A stretch of 64,000 nt of DNA from an uncultured Gelidibacter sp. (GTDB taxonomy: Bacteria; Bacteroidota; Bacteroidia; Flavobacteriales; Flavobacteriaceae), in assembly GCF_947500795.1 (NCBI RefSeq), contig NZ_CANMTE010000001.1:124001-188000 (forward strand). The letters run 5' to 3'. The notes beneath the pieces were generated by a model. The model was not told the origin of the DNA. It saw only the letters and a list, made by a program, of their open reading frames with translations, and searched no databases. Made by a program: the position numbers and the translations under genes. The first letter of the stretch is position 1, and each line of letters opens with the position of its first letter. Shown one piece after another: positions 1 through 8,452 of this stretch.

Positions 1-1
1 T

Positions 2-91
2 GAACTAGAAGAGCTAAAGGTTTTTATTAAATCTTTAATACTACAGAATCCAGATCTAAACCAATGTTTAATCTATTTAAAAACAGAATAA
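2..91 (+). CDS. C-terminal end of an unidentified protein (partial)
   Basis: An open frame enters from the left edge and gives 29 residues, ending KTE, before a TAA at 89-91. A strong hairpin terminator follows three bases later, which supports this being the true end of a real gene. The fragment is Leu/Ile/Glu-rich and probably helical. It is too short to assign to a family. Confidence 0.5.
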   Translation, partial: ELEELKVFIKSLILQNPDLNQCLIYLKTE

Positions 92-93
92 TG

Positions 94-120
94 AAAAAGC
101 GACCAACCGGTCGCTTTTTT
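94..120. terminator. Bidirectional rho-independent terminator
   Basis: The arms GCGACC and GGTCGC are extended by five A on the left and six T on the right, around a four-base loop (105-108). The hairpin lies between the plus-strand gene fragment and the convergent oxyR stop, so it can serve both. Confidence 0.85.
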
Positions 121-1057
121 ATTTTGCTAATGGACTGATTATTTTTACATTTTGAAAGGCTATCGCACCTCTAATAATGCCGGAGATAATCCCGTGTAAG
201 GCATCAATGATTTGCATTTTCAACTCACTTTTATGATAAATGATACTCACCTCACGCGCCGGTGTAGGCTCATTAAAGTGATGAAGATTATTGACTAAAT
301 TTTCATTAAGCTCTAGCGTATGTAAGTATGGCAGCAATGTCATGCCCAATCCTTCATTGGATAGTTTGATGAGCGTTTCTATGCTCCCACTTTCCAACTG
401 AAAATTCTCATTAGTCTGGTCTTTAAACGCTTTACATAAATTAATGACGCCATCCCTAAAACAATGGCCATCCTCCAGTAACAACATATCATCTATCTCT
501 AAATCAGAAACATCAATGGTTTTCTTTTTGTAAAGGCGATGGTGTTCAGGGATGTAACCAACAAAAGGTTCGTAATACAATACGCGTTCTTTAATGTTTT
601 CACTTTCTAAAGGCGTAGCGGCAATGGCAGCATCTAAGTGACCATCCTTTATACGTTCAATAATATCTTCAGTGGTCAACTCTTCAATTTTAAGCTTCAC
701 TTTAGGATATTTCTTAATAAAAGCTTTTAGAAACATGGGAAGTAAGGTAGGCATGACCGTAGGAATAATGCCGATTCTAAATTCGCCACCAATAAATCCT
801 TTTTGCTGATCGACGATATCTTGAATGCGCTCAGATTCATTTACAATATTGCGAGCCTGGTGTACAATTTTACGACCGACTTCAGTTAATTCGATAGGTT
901 TTTTGCTTCGGTCAAAAATGAGTACGCTCAGTTCTTCTTCCAGCTTTTGTATTTGCGTACTTAATGTAGGTTGCGTCACAAAACACTTTTCCGCTGCTTT
1001 CGTGAAATTCTTATGTTCAGCAATCGCTAAAACATAAGTTAATTGTGTTATCGTCAT
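119..1057 (-). CDS. oxyR: LysR-family peroxide sensor, OxyR-type activator
   Basis: The protein has 312 residues: a winged helix-turn-helix at about 1-60 followed by a LysR substrate domain from about 90. Within the motif GHCFRDGVINLC the two cysteines fall at residues 199 and 208, the same spacing and numbering as the redox-active pair of E. coli OxyR. In that family H2O2 forms a disulfide between these residues and switches the tetramer to an activator of peroxide defence genes. The gene is divergent from a dps homologue, a classical OxyR target, which supports the assignment. The start is the ATG at 1057. Another peroxide-type LysR regulator is possible but less likely given the cysteines. 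Confidence 0.93.
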   Translation of the reverse strand: MTITQLTYVLAIAEHKNFTKAAEKCFVTQPTLSTQIQKLEEELSVLIFDRSKKPIELTEVGRKIVHQARNIVNESERIQDIVDQQKGFIGGEFRIGIIPTVMPTLLPMFLKAFIKKYPKVKLKIEELTTEDIIERIKDGHLDAAIAATPLESENIKERVLYYEPFVGYIPEHHRLYKKKTIDVSDLEIDDMLLLEDGHCFRDGVINLCKAFKDQTNENFQLESGSIETLIKLSNEGLGMTLLPYLHTLELNENLVNNLHHFNEPTPAREVSIIYHKSELKMQIIDALHGIISGIIRGAIAFQNVKIISPLAK

Positions 1058-1072
1058 AGATATTCATTTAAA

Positions 1073-1108
1073 CTATAAAAATATAAAAACTATCTATAAA
1101 AACTATAG
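1073..1108. promoter_or_regulatory. Candidate OxyR operator in the oxyR-dps divergent region
   Basis: CTATAAAAA occurs at 1073-1081 and again at 1094-1102, exactly 21 bases apart, which is two helical turns. The second copy is part of a perfect inverted repeat, CTATA-N5-TATAG (1094-1108), which also fits the LysR-family T-N11-A rule. The position just upstream of the dps -7 box suits an activator. The assignment is inferred from sequence and context only. Confidence 0.5.
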
Positions 1109-1129
1109 TAAAGTCAGTTAATTAAAGCT

Positions 1130-1137
1130 TAAATTTG
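1130..1137 (+). promoter_or_regulatory. -7 promoter box of dps (TAAATTTG)
   Basis: The box matches the Bacteroidota consensus TAnnTTTG at every fixed position and lies 25 bases before the dps ATG. No TTG is found at the usual -33 distance, which would fit an activator-dependent promoter. Confidence 0.5.
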
Positions 1138-1162
1138 AATTAACTCAAAAAATTATAAGAAG

Positions 1163-1642
1163 ATGACATTAAATACGATTGGTTTAGATGCCAAAAAAGC
1201 GAAGGATTTAGCAAATGATTTGAATGAATTACTGGCCGATTTTCAAGTGTATTACCAGAATCTGAGAGGAATTCATTGGAATATTAAAGGAAAGCGCTTC
1301 TTTGATTTACATGTCAAATTTGAAGAGCTTTATACCGATGCCAATATAAAGGTGGATGAAATAGCGGAGCGAATCTTAACTTTAGGGGAAACACCTTTAC
1401 ATACTTTTGAAGATTACAGTAAAATAGCCAAAGTTAAAGTTGGTAAGAACGTTTCACAAGATGAAAAAGCTGTAGAATTAATCGTTGATTCTTTATCTGA
1501 ACTGCTTAAAATTGAACGTATGATTTTGGATAAGGCAGCCGAAACAGGAGATGAAGGAACAAATTCTATGATGAGCGATTTTATCACAGAACAAGAGAAA
1601 ACGGTTTGGATGATGAAAGCTTGGTTAGGAGAAACGGTTTAA
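1163..1642 (+). CDS. dps: Dps-family ferritin-like DNA-protecting protein
   Basis: The 159-residue length and the helical pattern are those of Dps miniferritins, which oxidise Fe(II) with H2O2 and store Fe(III) in a 12-subunit shell. The inter-subunit ferroxidase ligands are visible with canonical spacing: His38 and His50, then Glu54 in place of the usual Asp, then Asp65 and Glu69. The N-terminal tail is short and not strongly basic, so DNA binding cannot be claimed from sequence. The gene stands alone between the oxyR divergent promoter and a terminator. Confidence 0.93.
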   Translation: MTLNTIGLDAKKAKDLANDLNELLADFQVYYQNLRGIHWNIKGKRFFDLHVKFEELYTDANIKVDEIAERILTLGETPLHTFEDYSKIAKVKVGKNVSQDEKAVELIVDSLSELLKIERMILDKAAETGDEGTNSMMSDFITEQEKTVWMMKAWLGETV

Positions 1643-1666
1643 ATAGAATTTCACATTAATAAATAT

Positions 1667-1693
1667 AAAAAGAGGACTAGCTGTCCTCTTTTT
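1667..1693 (+). terminator. Rho-independent terminator after dps
   Basis: The perfect 11-bp stem AAAAAGAGGAC / GTCCTCTTTTT surrounds a five-base loop, 25 bases after the dps stop. Confidence 0.85.
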
Positions 1694-1754
1694 ATTTGCA
1701 CTTAATCACAGGTTGCCCTAGCTATATTTTCGATGACATTTTCCTAAATACAAG

Positions 1755-3086
1755 TTAAAGCAAACCTCTCGATTTAATCTCCAAATATTTATTAATGGTA
1801 TCGATAGTTAAGTTTTCTGGAGTGGTCAGTATCGAATAAATGCCATACTTTTTTAATTCTTGCACGATGAGCCGCTTTTCAAAAGCGAATTTTTCAGCAA
1901 TCACTTTATCATAAACCTGTTGAATGGTAGTGGCCTTATGGTCAACAATCGCATTCAGTTCTGTGTTTTTAAAAAAGATCACCACCATCAGATGGTTCTT
2001 GGCAATTGCCTTTAAATAGGGCAACTGACGATTAAGACCGTCTAAGGTTTCAAAATTGGTGTAGAGTAGGATGAGGCTGCGTTGGGTGATGTGCCGCTTC
2101 ATGTTGGCGTACAATCGGCTGAAATCACTTTCAAAATAATCTGTTTTTACATTATAAAGTGATTCCAAAATCAAACGCATTTGTGAACTACGACGTTGCG
2201 CCACGACTATGTTTTCTACACTTTTGGAAAACGAAAGCATACCCGCTTTGTCGTGTTTTTTCAAAGCCACATTACTGATTACCAAAGTCGCATTGATGGC
2301 ATAATCCAACAGACTCAAGCCTTCAAAAGGCATTTTCATCATTCTGCCTTTATCAATGATTGAATATATGGGTTGCGACTTTTCGTCCTGAAACTGATTC
2401 ACCATTAAACTATTCTTCTTAGCCGTCGCCTTCCAATTAATGGTGCGTAAATCATCACCCAATACATAGTCCTTAATTTGCTCGAACTCCATGGTATGGC
2501 CAATTCTACGGATTTTCTTGACACCATAATCCTGTAAATTATGATTGATGTTTAGCAATTCAAATTTTCGCAACTGCTTAAAGCTAGGGTAGGTGGGCAC
2601 CATGGCTTCCCCATTAAATTGAAAACGTTTTGCTACCAGCCCGATTTTTGACGACGCGTAAATATTCAAGTGACCAAAATGGTATTCGCCGCGTTGCGTA
2701 GGCTTTAGTTGATAGGTTAACGACTTTTCCTTTTTTGGTGGAATGCTCAGTTTAATGTTAAAGTCACGCATCTGGAATTGTACAGGCACTTCGTCAATAA
2801 CAGTTGCGTCAATTGCAAACGGGTAATGATTGTTTATTATAATGTCAACTTGATTGGCATCGCCATTTGAGAACTTATCTGGTAACACGCGTTTCCCGCT
2901 AATCTTGGTGCTTCCTGCGAATACCATTGCCACATCCACTACAAATAGGATCACCACCACTAAAATTAAAAGTTGGGCCACTCCAAACAGTACAGGCACA
3001 AAATAGCTGAATACGAATAGTGCTATAATGCACAATCCACTATAAAAAAACCTAGGCTGTATGTAGAAGGATTTAAAGAAGTTCAA
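1755..3086 (-). CDS. DUF58 protein of the MoxR cluster, TTG start
   Basis: The protein has 443 residues with two hydrophobic segments at about 15-55, then a beta-rich region and a DUF58 core with the signature YVLGDDLRTINWKATAKK (around residues 208-225). In Bacteroidota this family sits beside a MoxR AAA+ ATPase and von Willebrand-fold proteins in the aerotolerance (Bat-like) cluster; its biochemical role is not settled. No ATG is available: TAA lies in frame 12 bases upstream of a TTG, and the TTG-initiated N terminus (MNFFKSFY) fits the usual start of the family. It is the last gene of the minus-strand operon, 46 bases after the MoxR gene. Confidence 0.88.
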   Translation of the reverse strand: MNFFKSFYIQPRFFYSGLCIIALFVFSYFVPVLFGVAQLLILVVVILFVVDVAMVFAGSTKISGKRVLPDKFSNGDANQVDIIINNHYPFAIDATVIDEVPVQFQMRDFNIKLSIPPKKEKSLTYQLKPTQRGEYHFGHLNIYASSKIGLVAKRFQFNGEAMVPTYPSFKQLRKFELLNINHNLQDYGVKKIRRIGHTMEFEQIKDYVLGDDLRTINWKATAKKNSLMVNQFQDEKSQPIYSIIDKGRMMKMPFEGLSLLDYAINATLVISNVALKKHDKAGMLSFSKSVENIVVAQRRSSQMRLILESLYNVKTDYFESDFSRLYANMKRHITQRSLILLYTNFETLDGLNRQLPYLKAIAKNHLMVVIFFKNTELNAIVDHKATTIQQVYDKVIAEKFAFEKRLIVQELKKYGIYSILTTPENLTIDTINKYLEIKSRGLL

Positions 3087-3132
3087 AGTGATGATGGGTT
3101 ATTGGCTATAAATTCAGGAATTAAAAATGTTT

Positions 3133-4185
3133 TTATCTAGGAATTTCTACGTTTTCAATAATCTGTTTAATGACATCTGTGCTAGTAATGCCTTCCATTT
3201 CACGTTCTGGCGTAACGATAACACGATGGTGTAACACCGGAATCGCTGCACGTTTAATGTCTTCAGGCGTTACAAAATCACGACCTTCCATCGCTGCAAA
3301 GGCTTTACTGGCTTTTAAAATAGCAATCGATGCTCGTGGTGAAGCCCCTAAATATAAAAATGGGTTGTTCCGGGTAGCGACAATTAAATCGGCTATATAT
3401 TTTAATAGATGTTCTTCTACCAATACTTGGGTCACCAGGGATTGATAGGACACGATTTGCTCTGCCGTCAAAAACGGTGTAATGGCATCTGTTTTAACGC
3501 GGTTTTGAAGTTGTTGTTCGCGCACTAAGATCTCTACTTCATCTTCATGATTAGGGTAATCCACCACGATTTTAAACAAAAAACGATCTAATTGCGCTTC
3601 AGGCAAACGGTAGGTACCTTCTTGCTCAATAGGATTTTGGGTGGCCAATACCATAAAAGGCGACTCTAATTTATAAAAGTGCCCATCAATGGTGATTTGC
3701 TGTTCTTCCATCACCTCAAAGAGTGCAGCTTGTGTTTTTGCAGGAGCACGGTTTATTTCGTCAATCAAAATCATTTGACTGAAAATAGGTCCTTTTTTGA
3801 ATTCAAATTCGGTTGTTTTTAGGTTGAACACCGAGGTTCCTAAAATATCGCTCGGCATTAAATCGGGCGTAAATTGAATTCTGCTAAATCCGACACTTAA
3901 AGATTTGGCCATTAATTTTGCGGTAATGGTTTTAGCAACACCCGGAACGCCTTCAATTAAGGAATGGCCTTTGGCGAGTAAGGATGCTAAAAGCATGTCA
4001 ACCATGTCCGTTTGCCCAACAATTACCTTGCCTATTTCCTGCTTAATGTTTTGAACGTTCTGTTGCAATTCCGAAAGATCCAAACGGTTGGTAAAGGTTA
4101 AATCTTGGGTGTTTTCTTCTTGAGTTATATCGGGACCAGACGAATGTGGTGTTTGTCCTTCTAAATTTTGTTCGTGTGCTTCCAT
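3133..4185 (-). CDS. MoxR-family AAA+ ATPase
   Basis: The 350-residue protein carries Walker A (EGVPGVAKT, about residue 78) and Walker B (ILIDEINRAP, about 139) with the NRAP sequence typical of MoxR chaperones, followed by the winged C-terminal lid region. MoxR ATPases act with DUF58/VWA-type partners in maturation of protein or metal-enzyme complexes. The ATG at 4185 is preferred over a TTG at 4209, because it leaves a four-base gap to the preceding gene instead of a 20-base overlap. It is co-transcribed with the DUF4350, DUF4129 and SpoIIM-like genes. Confidence 0.93.
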   Translation of the reverse strand: MEAHEQNLEGQTPHSSGPDITQEENTQDLTFTNRLDLSELQQNVQNIKQEIGKVIVGQTDMVDMLLASLLAKGHSLIEGVPGVAKTITAKLMAKSLSVGFSRIQFTPDLMPSDILGTSVFNLKTTEFEFKKGPIFSQMILIDEINRAPAKTQAALFEVMEEQQITIDGHFYKLESPFMVLATQNPIEQEGTYRLPEAQLDRFLFKIVVDYPNHEDEVEILVREQQLQNRVKTDAITPFLTAEQIVSYQSLVTQVLVEEHLLKYIADLIVATRNNPFLYLGASPRASIAILKASKAFAAMEGRDFVTPEDIKRAAIPVLHHRVIVTPEREMEGITSTDVIKQIIENVEIPR

Positions 4186-4189
4186 ATAA

Positions 4190-5395
4190 TTATGAATAAA
4201 ATTCTTCAATATATTTATTGAGCTTTAAGAGGTTTTCCTCAAAAAACTCATTTTTAGTCCGTAACCAGTTGATGAAAGTAATGGTTTTTTGAACGGATTC
4301 TTTTTTCTTCCCTGATTTTTGAGAGAGTTTCGTAATAAACTCATCATTTAATGTGGTGGTGTCCAAATTATAATCCGATCGTATTTTCTCTAAAAAATAG
4401 GTGATTTTCTTTTCAATTAGATTCTTATGATCTTCAGTTTCATAATACAAATTGGAAATTGTCTTTACAAAGCCAACGGTAGTATTCTCTAACGGTTTCA
4501 CAATAGGGATGATGCGTTGTCGCCTTTTCGCATTAAAAACCATAAAAAGCAACGTCAAGATAATCGTTAAATACCATGCCCATTTAAACGATGGCTGTTC
4601 TAAAAACCAGCTCAATTGCGATTTTTTCTCTGCATCGCCATATTGAGAATTAAGGTATTTGGTATACGAATCGAAATAAATGGTAGCATCTGGCAGATAG
4701 GAGAGAGCGCCCTCTGTGTAACGGTACCGGTTATCTTTTAAAATATTATAATTGGTGAAAATTTTTGGTTCTAAATGCAAATAGATGTTGCCCTCTTCAA
4801 ATGGAACTTTTAAGAAGTTGATTACATCAGGATTGTCATTAATGTATCCTAAAGCCGTTAAATTTTCATTGTCGATTTTAGAAAAATACGCAGTGCTGTC
4901 ACTTTTATCAATGTCGACGTTTTTAGATCTTAAAGCTGCATCACTAAAGCTTAATTTGCTGATGCTGTCCTTGTTTTTAATATCATCTACTGTTAGCTGT
5001 AATGTGTCCAAAAGCATTTTTGGAAAGGTGTAGTCGGACATGAATAAGGTATTGCCCTGACCAGCAAATATCAGGAGTTCCTCAATGTCTGCGTCGTCTA
5101 GATAATCTGAGTTGCCAATCAATAGATAATTACCTTCAGCAATATGATCGCCATAACCATCCTCTGAATTCGCATAAAAATAATTATAGGGGGTATAATA
5201 AATGGTTTTGATTTTTTGGTCCTTAAAGAGTTTGGGTAATTCTTTATAAAGCACACTGACACCATAAGGTTTGTTGCTTTTTTCATTAAAGCTCTCTGTC
5301 CAATCTACGGTACGGTTGCTATTATAATCAATAGTGATGGCAATGCTGATGATTGCAATGATGATAACTACTATGGTGATGACGTTTTTATTCAC
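4190..5395 (-). CDS. DUF4350-type membrane protein of the MoxR cluster
   Basis: The 401 residues start with a transmembrane helix (about 5-24), followed by a large extracytoplasmic domain whose middle part suggests a DUF4350 (GATase-like) fold. A second transmembrane helix lies at about 272-290, and a cytoplasmic helical tail ends the protein. The start is GTG, overlapping the stop of the preceding DUF4129 gene in a GTGA arrangement, so translation is probably coupled. No catalytic residues can be named. Position between DUF4129 and MoxR genes is the standard Bacteroidota arrangement. Confidence 0.8.
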   Translation of the reverse strand: MNKNVITIVVIIIAIISIAITIDYNSNRTVDWTESFNEKSNKPYGVSVLYKELPKLFKDQKIKTIYYTPYNYFYANSEDGYGDHIAEGNYLLIGNSDYLDDADIEELLIFAGQGNTLFMSDYTFPKMLLDTLQLTVDDIKNKDSISKLSFSDAALRSKNVDIDKSDSTAYFSKIDNENLTALGYINDNPDVINFLKVPFEEGNIYLHLEPKIFTNYNILKDNRYRYTEGALSYLPDATIYFDSYTKYLNSQYGDAEKKSQLSWFLEQPSFKWAWYLTIILTLLFMVFNAKRRQRIIPIVKPLENTTVGFVKTISNLYYETEDHKNLIEKKITYFLEKIRSDYNLDTTTLNDEFITKLSQKSGKKKESVQKTITFINWLRTKNEFFEENLLKLNKYIEEFYS

Positions 5396-6117
5396 GAGTT
5401 CACCTTTTTTATAAGTTGAACAAAACTCTCTTTTGCCAATTGATACTGCTCAGCATTTAGTGCAAACTCACCGTACCAGGTGTAATTATAAATATAGGAG
5501 GTATAGGCAAAATCTTTACTGAATTTTTGAGAAGCAATAGCCTGCATATAATCTGCATTGGTTTTGTCTTCCTCGTAGGTAATAAAGTTTTTTAGCGTCA
5601 ACTGTTTCAGCACTAATAGATAATAATATCTGATGGCTAAACGGTAATCATTTGTGTTTTCAGCATTCTTGATGAGTGTTTTAATGTCGACATGCGCTAT
5701 GTTTTCAGCAGAAATGTCCGTGAATGAGTTGATCTGCGTGTTTTTTCGTGACGAAAACAGCTTGCTACTCCCATCATTTAAAAGTGTGTAGGCTAAATAG
5801 CCGACAGCAAGAAACAGAATGACTACAAACATCCAATTTAAACCATTGAAGTTGAATGAAAATCCGTCAGCGCTTTCTTCTGGAATGTAAGGCTGGTCCT
5901 CTGAATATTCGGCGTTTTGTTGTTGGTGAGCAGAAGATGAACGCGCTTTTGGAGTGCCTTTGTAATTGTATTTTCTACCGGAATACGACTCTTTAAAGCC
6001 ATCGTTAAACTGACGTTCAGTTGGTGGTTGTTGCACGGTGGCTTCTGCCCAGAGCGATGTGTTCGCATTGAGCAAAAAGGTGCAGACCAGAAAAATAAGC
6101 GTCAGGTTAAGTTTCAT
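5392..6117 (-). CDS. DUF4129 domain protein of the MoxR cluster
   Basis: The protein has 241 residues with an N-terminal signal sequence (about 1-24), a low-complexity Gln/Ser-rich stretch, one transmembrane helix at about 94-112 and a C-terminal helical domain. The C-terminal region (RLAIRYYYLLVLKQL, then WYGEF about 25 residues before the end) matches the DUF4129 pattern found next to MoxR ATPases. Function is unknown. It starts directly at the stop of the SpoIIM-like gene, without spacing, and is part of the same operon. Confidence 0.82.
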   Translation of the reverse strand: MKLNLTLIFLVCTFLLNANTSLWAEATVQQPPTERQFNDGFKESYSGRKYNYKGTPKARSSSAHQQQNAEYSEDQPYIPEESADGFSFNFNGLNWMFVVILFLAVGYLAYTLLNDGSSKLFSSRKNTQINSFTDISAENIAHVDIKTLIKNAENTNDYRLAIRYYYLLVLKQLTLKNFITYEEDKTNADYMQAIASQKFSKDFAYTSYIYNYTWYGEFALNAEQYQLAKESFVQLIKKVNS

Positions 6118-7098
6118 TTAATTGAAGGGCGTCAGTTCAGCTTTCAATCTCTTCTGTACCCTAAAAGGATATACGAGATAATAATAGCTGATAATTCCTA
6201 AAGTGACTAAGATAATCCCAACGGATATCATTTTGGGCATCTCTTGTGAATATCTGGTGATAAACCCTTCTAAAAAGCCTGCGAAAAAAGTAAATGGGAA
6301 GGTGCTAATAACGATTTTTATCCCTGTTTTGGCACCTTCTTTAAATGATGTGAATCTTGAATAGGTTCCAGGAAATAGAATGCTTGCGCCTAGAATCAGT
6401 CCTGCAGCTGCTTCAATTACAATGGCGAAGATTTCCATTGATCCGTGTATCCAAATGCCTCTAACACTTTCCCAAAACACATTCTTTTCATAAAAGAAAT
6501 ATTGAAATGAGCCCAGCATGATGCAGTTTTTGAACAGGATATACACGGTGCCGAGTCCGCCAAAAACGCCCATGACAAAGGCAATGATGCCCACACGCAA
6601 ATTATTTACCGTAATGCCAATAAAACTCCCCCAATTGCTACCACTTTTATAGACCCCTACCGGATTTCCCGCCTCTATATTCTCTAAAGTCATATTGACG
6701 TACTCATCGCCTAAAATAGACCGTACAAACTCCCCATCATTAGCAGCGGAAATAACGCCAATTGCGGTAAATACGGTAAAGATGGCAAAGGCGATATACA
6801 CAAACTTCCGATAGTGGAACATGATTAAAGGCACTTCGGTTTTCCAGAAAGAGACAATTCGGTTACTGTCCTCGCGCTTGGTTTTGTAAATTTTTTGAAA
6901 AGCCTTGGCAGCTAATTGATTTAAGTAGGTAATTATTTTACTTTTGGGGTAGTAGGTTTGTGCGTAAGATAAATCGTTGATCAGTTGGATGTATTGAGAG
7001 GCGAGTTCGTCAGGATTTTTAAAGTCATTATTGAAAATAGCGGTTTCAAAGCTTAGCCATTTTTCCTTATTTTGCTTGATAAACGCTACTTCTCTCAT
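6118..7098 (-). CDS. SpoIIM-like (DUF95) integral membrane protein
   Basis: The 326-residue protein has a soluble N-terminal part of about 100 residues, then six or so hydrophobic segments with the small-residue motifs typical of the stage II sporulation protein M family (for example GVFGGLGTVYILFKN and IHGSMEIFAIVIE). Non-sporulating Bacteroidota carry this family beside RDD and MoxR genes; its function there is unknown and has nothing to do with sporulation. It is the first gene of the minus-strand operon, with its ATG only 24 bases from the divergent RDD start. Confidence 0.85.
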   Translation of the reverse strand: MREVAFIKQNKEKWLSFETAIFNNDFKNPDELASQYIQLINDLSYAQTYYPKSKIITYLNQLAAKAFQKIYKTKREDSNRIVSFWKTEVPLIMFHYRKFVYIAFAIFTVFTAIGVISAANDGEFVRSILGDEYVNMTLENIEAGNPVGVYKSGSNWGSFIGITVNNLRVGIIAFVMGVFGGLGTVYILFKNCIMLGSFQYFFYEKNVFWESVRGIWIHGSMEIFAIVIEAAAGLILGASILFPGTYSRFTSFKEGAKTGIKIVISTFPFTFFAGFLEGFITRYSQEMPKMISVGIILVTLGIISYYYLVYPFRVQKRLKAELTPFN

Positions 7099-7122
7099 AC
7101 AGTTGTTAAATTAAAATATAAA

Positions 7123-7839
7123 ATGGCAGAGTTACAAATTAACACCACTCAAAATGTAAAAATAAATTTTACGGCAGCCGGAGCTGGTGAGCGTTTGTTG
7201 GCATTCATTATTGACAGCATAATTAAAATCGGCTATCTGACCATTTTAAACATGACTGTTGGTGCGTTTCAGGATATGGATCAATGGTCTCAAATTGGAA
7301 TCAATACGGTGTTAGGGCTTCCTGTGGTGTTTTATACGCTGGCATTGGAATCTTTAATGGAAGGACAAACCATTGGGAAGCGAATCATGAATATAAAGGT
7401 GGTAAAAATAGATGGCTATCAAGCTTCCCTAGCAGATTATGTGGTGCGATGGTTTTTTAGGATTGTCGATATATACATTCTGGGTTTGGGGTTTTTCGTA
7501 ATCATATTTAATAAAAGATCACAGCGATTTGGCGATATGGCCGCAGGTACTTCGGTGATTTTACTAAAAGACAAAGTCAATATCAGCCATACCATTTTAG
7601 AAGAATTGCACGACAATTACAAACCGACCTATCCTACGGTCATCAAACTTTCAGATAATGACGCGCGGATTATAAAAGAAACGTTTACCATGGCAAAATC
7701 CACCAACGATTACCAAACCCTAATTAAGTTGCGAAATAAGATTACGGAAGTGATAGGGGTAAAGGCTATTAATGGCAACGACATTCAGTTTATCGACACC
7801 ATTTTAAAGGATTATAATTATTACACTCAAGGGATGTAA
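7123..7839 (+). CDS. RDD-family membrane protein
   Basis: The 238-residue protein has the RDD-domain pattern: an Arg in GAGERLLAFIIDSI, an Asp in the same helix, and a further conserved block GQTIGKRIMNIKVV before a third membrane helix. It then has RFGDMAAGTSVI and a soluble tail of about 90 residues. RDD proteins are small membrane proteins, some implicated in ion exchange; the role here is unknown. The start is the ATG at 7123; an upstream extension would overlap the divergent SpoIIM-like gene. This pairing is common in Bacteroidota. Confidence 0.88.
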   Translation: MAELQINTTQNVKINFTAAGAGERLLAFIIDSIIKIGYLTILNMTVGAFQDMDQWSQIGINTVLGLPVVFYTLALESLMEGQTIGKRIMNIKVVKIDGYQASLADYVVRWFFRIVDIYILGLGFFVIIFNKRSQRFGDMAAGTSVILLKDKVNISHTILEELHDNYKPTYPTVIKLSDNDARIIKETFTMAKSTNDYQTLIKLRNKITEVIGVKAINGNDIQFIDTILKDYNYYTQGM

Positions 7840-7866
7840 GCAGAGAGCCAAGTTTTGTTTTTACAA

Positions 7867-8216
7867 AACTTGTGCGAATCGCTTATCCCGCCTTTTCGCG
7901 GGATCTCAAGAGTGTAACCTATATTTTGTTAAGAAGGTCTAACTTGTGCGAATCGCTTATCCCGCCTTTTTTGCGGGATCTTAAGATTATAATCTGAATT
8001 ATTTTATTAGATGGTCACAAAAACTTGTGCGAATCGCTTATCCCGCCCTTTTGCGGGATCTTAAGAATACTACCGTAATTTATTTATCAAAATTCTCCTT
8101 GTGCGAATCGCTTATCCCGCCTTTTTTGCGGGATCTTAAGATTATAATCTGCATTACCTTATTAAATGGTTTCAAAACTTGTGCCAACCCCTTATTCTTC
8201 CAACAATCAGCATCTT
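7867..8216. repeat. Tandem hairpin repeat, four full copies and one decayed copy
   Basis: A conserved core of 43-45 bases begins at 7867, 7941, 8022 and 8098 (the last lacking the first two bases). Each core has ACTTGTGCGAATCGCTT (or close) followed by the inverted repeat ATCCCGC / GCGGGAT around a T-rich loop and then CTTAAG. Spacing alternates near 74 and 81 bases, so two copies form a 155-base higher-order unit, and the linkers after copies 2 and 4 are also nearly identical. A fifth copy at 8177-8216 keeps the start but has lost the hairpin. The array fills the gap between the RDD and TRIC genes. Confidence 0.9.
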
Positions 8217-8270
8217 AAAAAAAAACAAATATTGTATCAAGCGCAATTCACCAAACCTATTAATCCAGTT

Positions 8271-8292
8271 TGTCCTGAGCGCAGTCGAAGGG
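8271..8292. repeat. Bacteroidota interspersed repeat fragment (TGAGCGCAGTCGAAGG)
   Basis: TCCTGAGCGCAGTCGAAGG is a short sequence that I recognise as recurring between genes in many Bacteroidota genomes. Here it is a single copy in a gene-free stretch (8217-8452) that otherwise shows nothing except the TRIC promoter box. Confidence 0.55.
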
Positions 8293-8418
8293 CCAATCCG
8301 GGATTTTAGGATAGTTGTCAAAATAAATTCTATTATTTTAAATCCATCCTTTTCACCCTCAATTCCCCCACAAAAACACATTTCTCCCATTAAAGTTTAA
8401 ATTCATTCTAAGGCTTCC

Positions 8419-8426
8419 TATCTTTG
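8419..8426 (+). promoter_or_regulatory. -7 promoter box (TATCTTTG) of the TRIC gene
   Basis: TATCTTTG fits TAnnTTTG fully and lies 26 bases before the ATG at 8453. No convincing -33 TTG is seen at the normal distance. Confidence 0.5.
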
Positions 8427-8452
8427 GACGCTGAACTTTTTACAATAAATCT

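Noticed and set aside
4185-4209. TTG start for MoxR at 4209
   Set aside because: The ATG at 4185 gives a normal four-base gap to the upstream gene, and the extra eight residues are not conserved-looking.
7867-8216. CRISPR array
   Set aside because: The repeats are spaced by 30-37 bases, but the spacers resemble each other, the repeat holds a strong palindrome as in other repeats, there are only four copies and no cas gene is in the window.
8027-8218. Plus-strand frame of 63 residues in the repeat array
   Set aside because: It is a translation of the repeat units, with a repeated peptide that mirrors the DNA repeat, and has no independent support.
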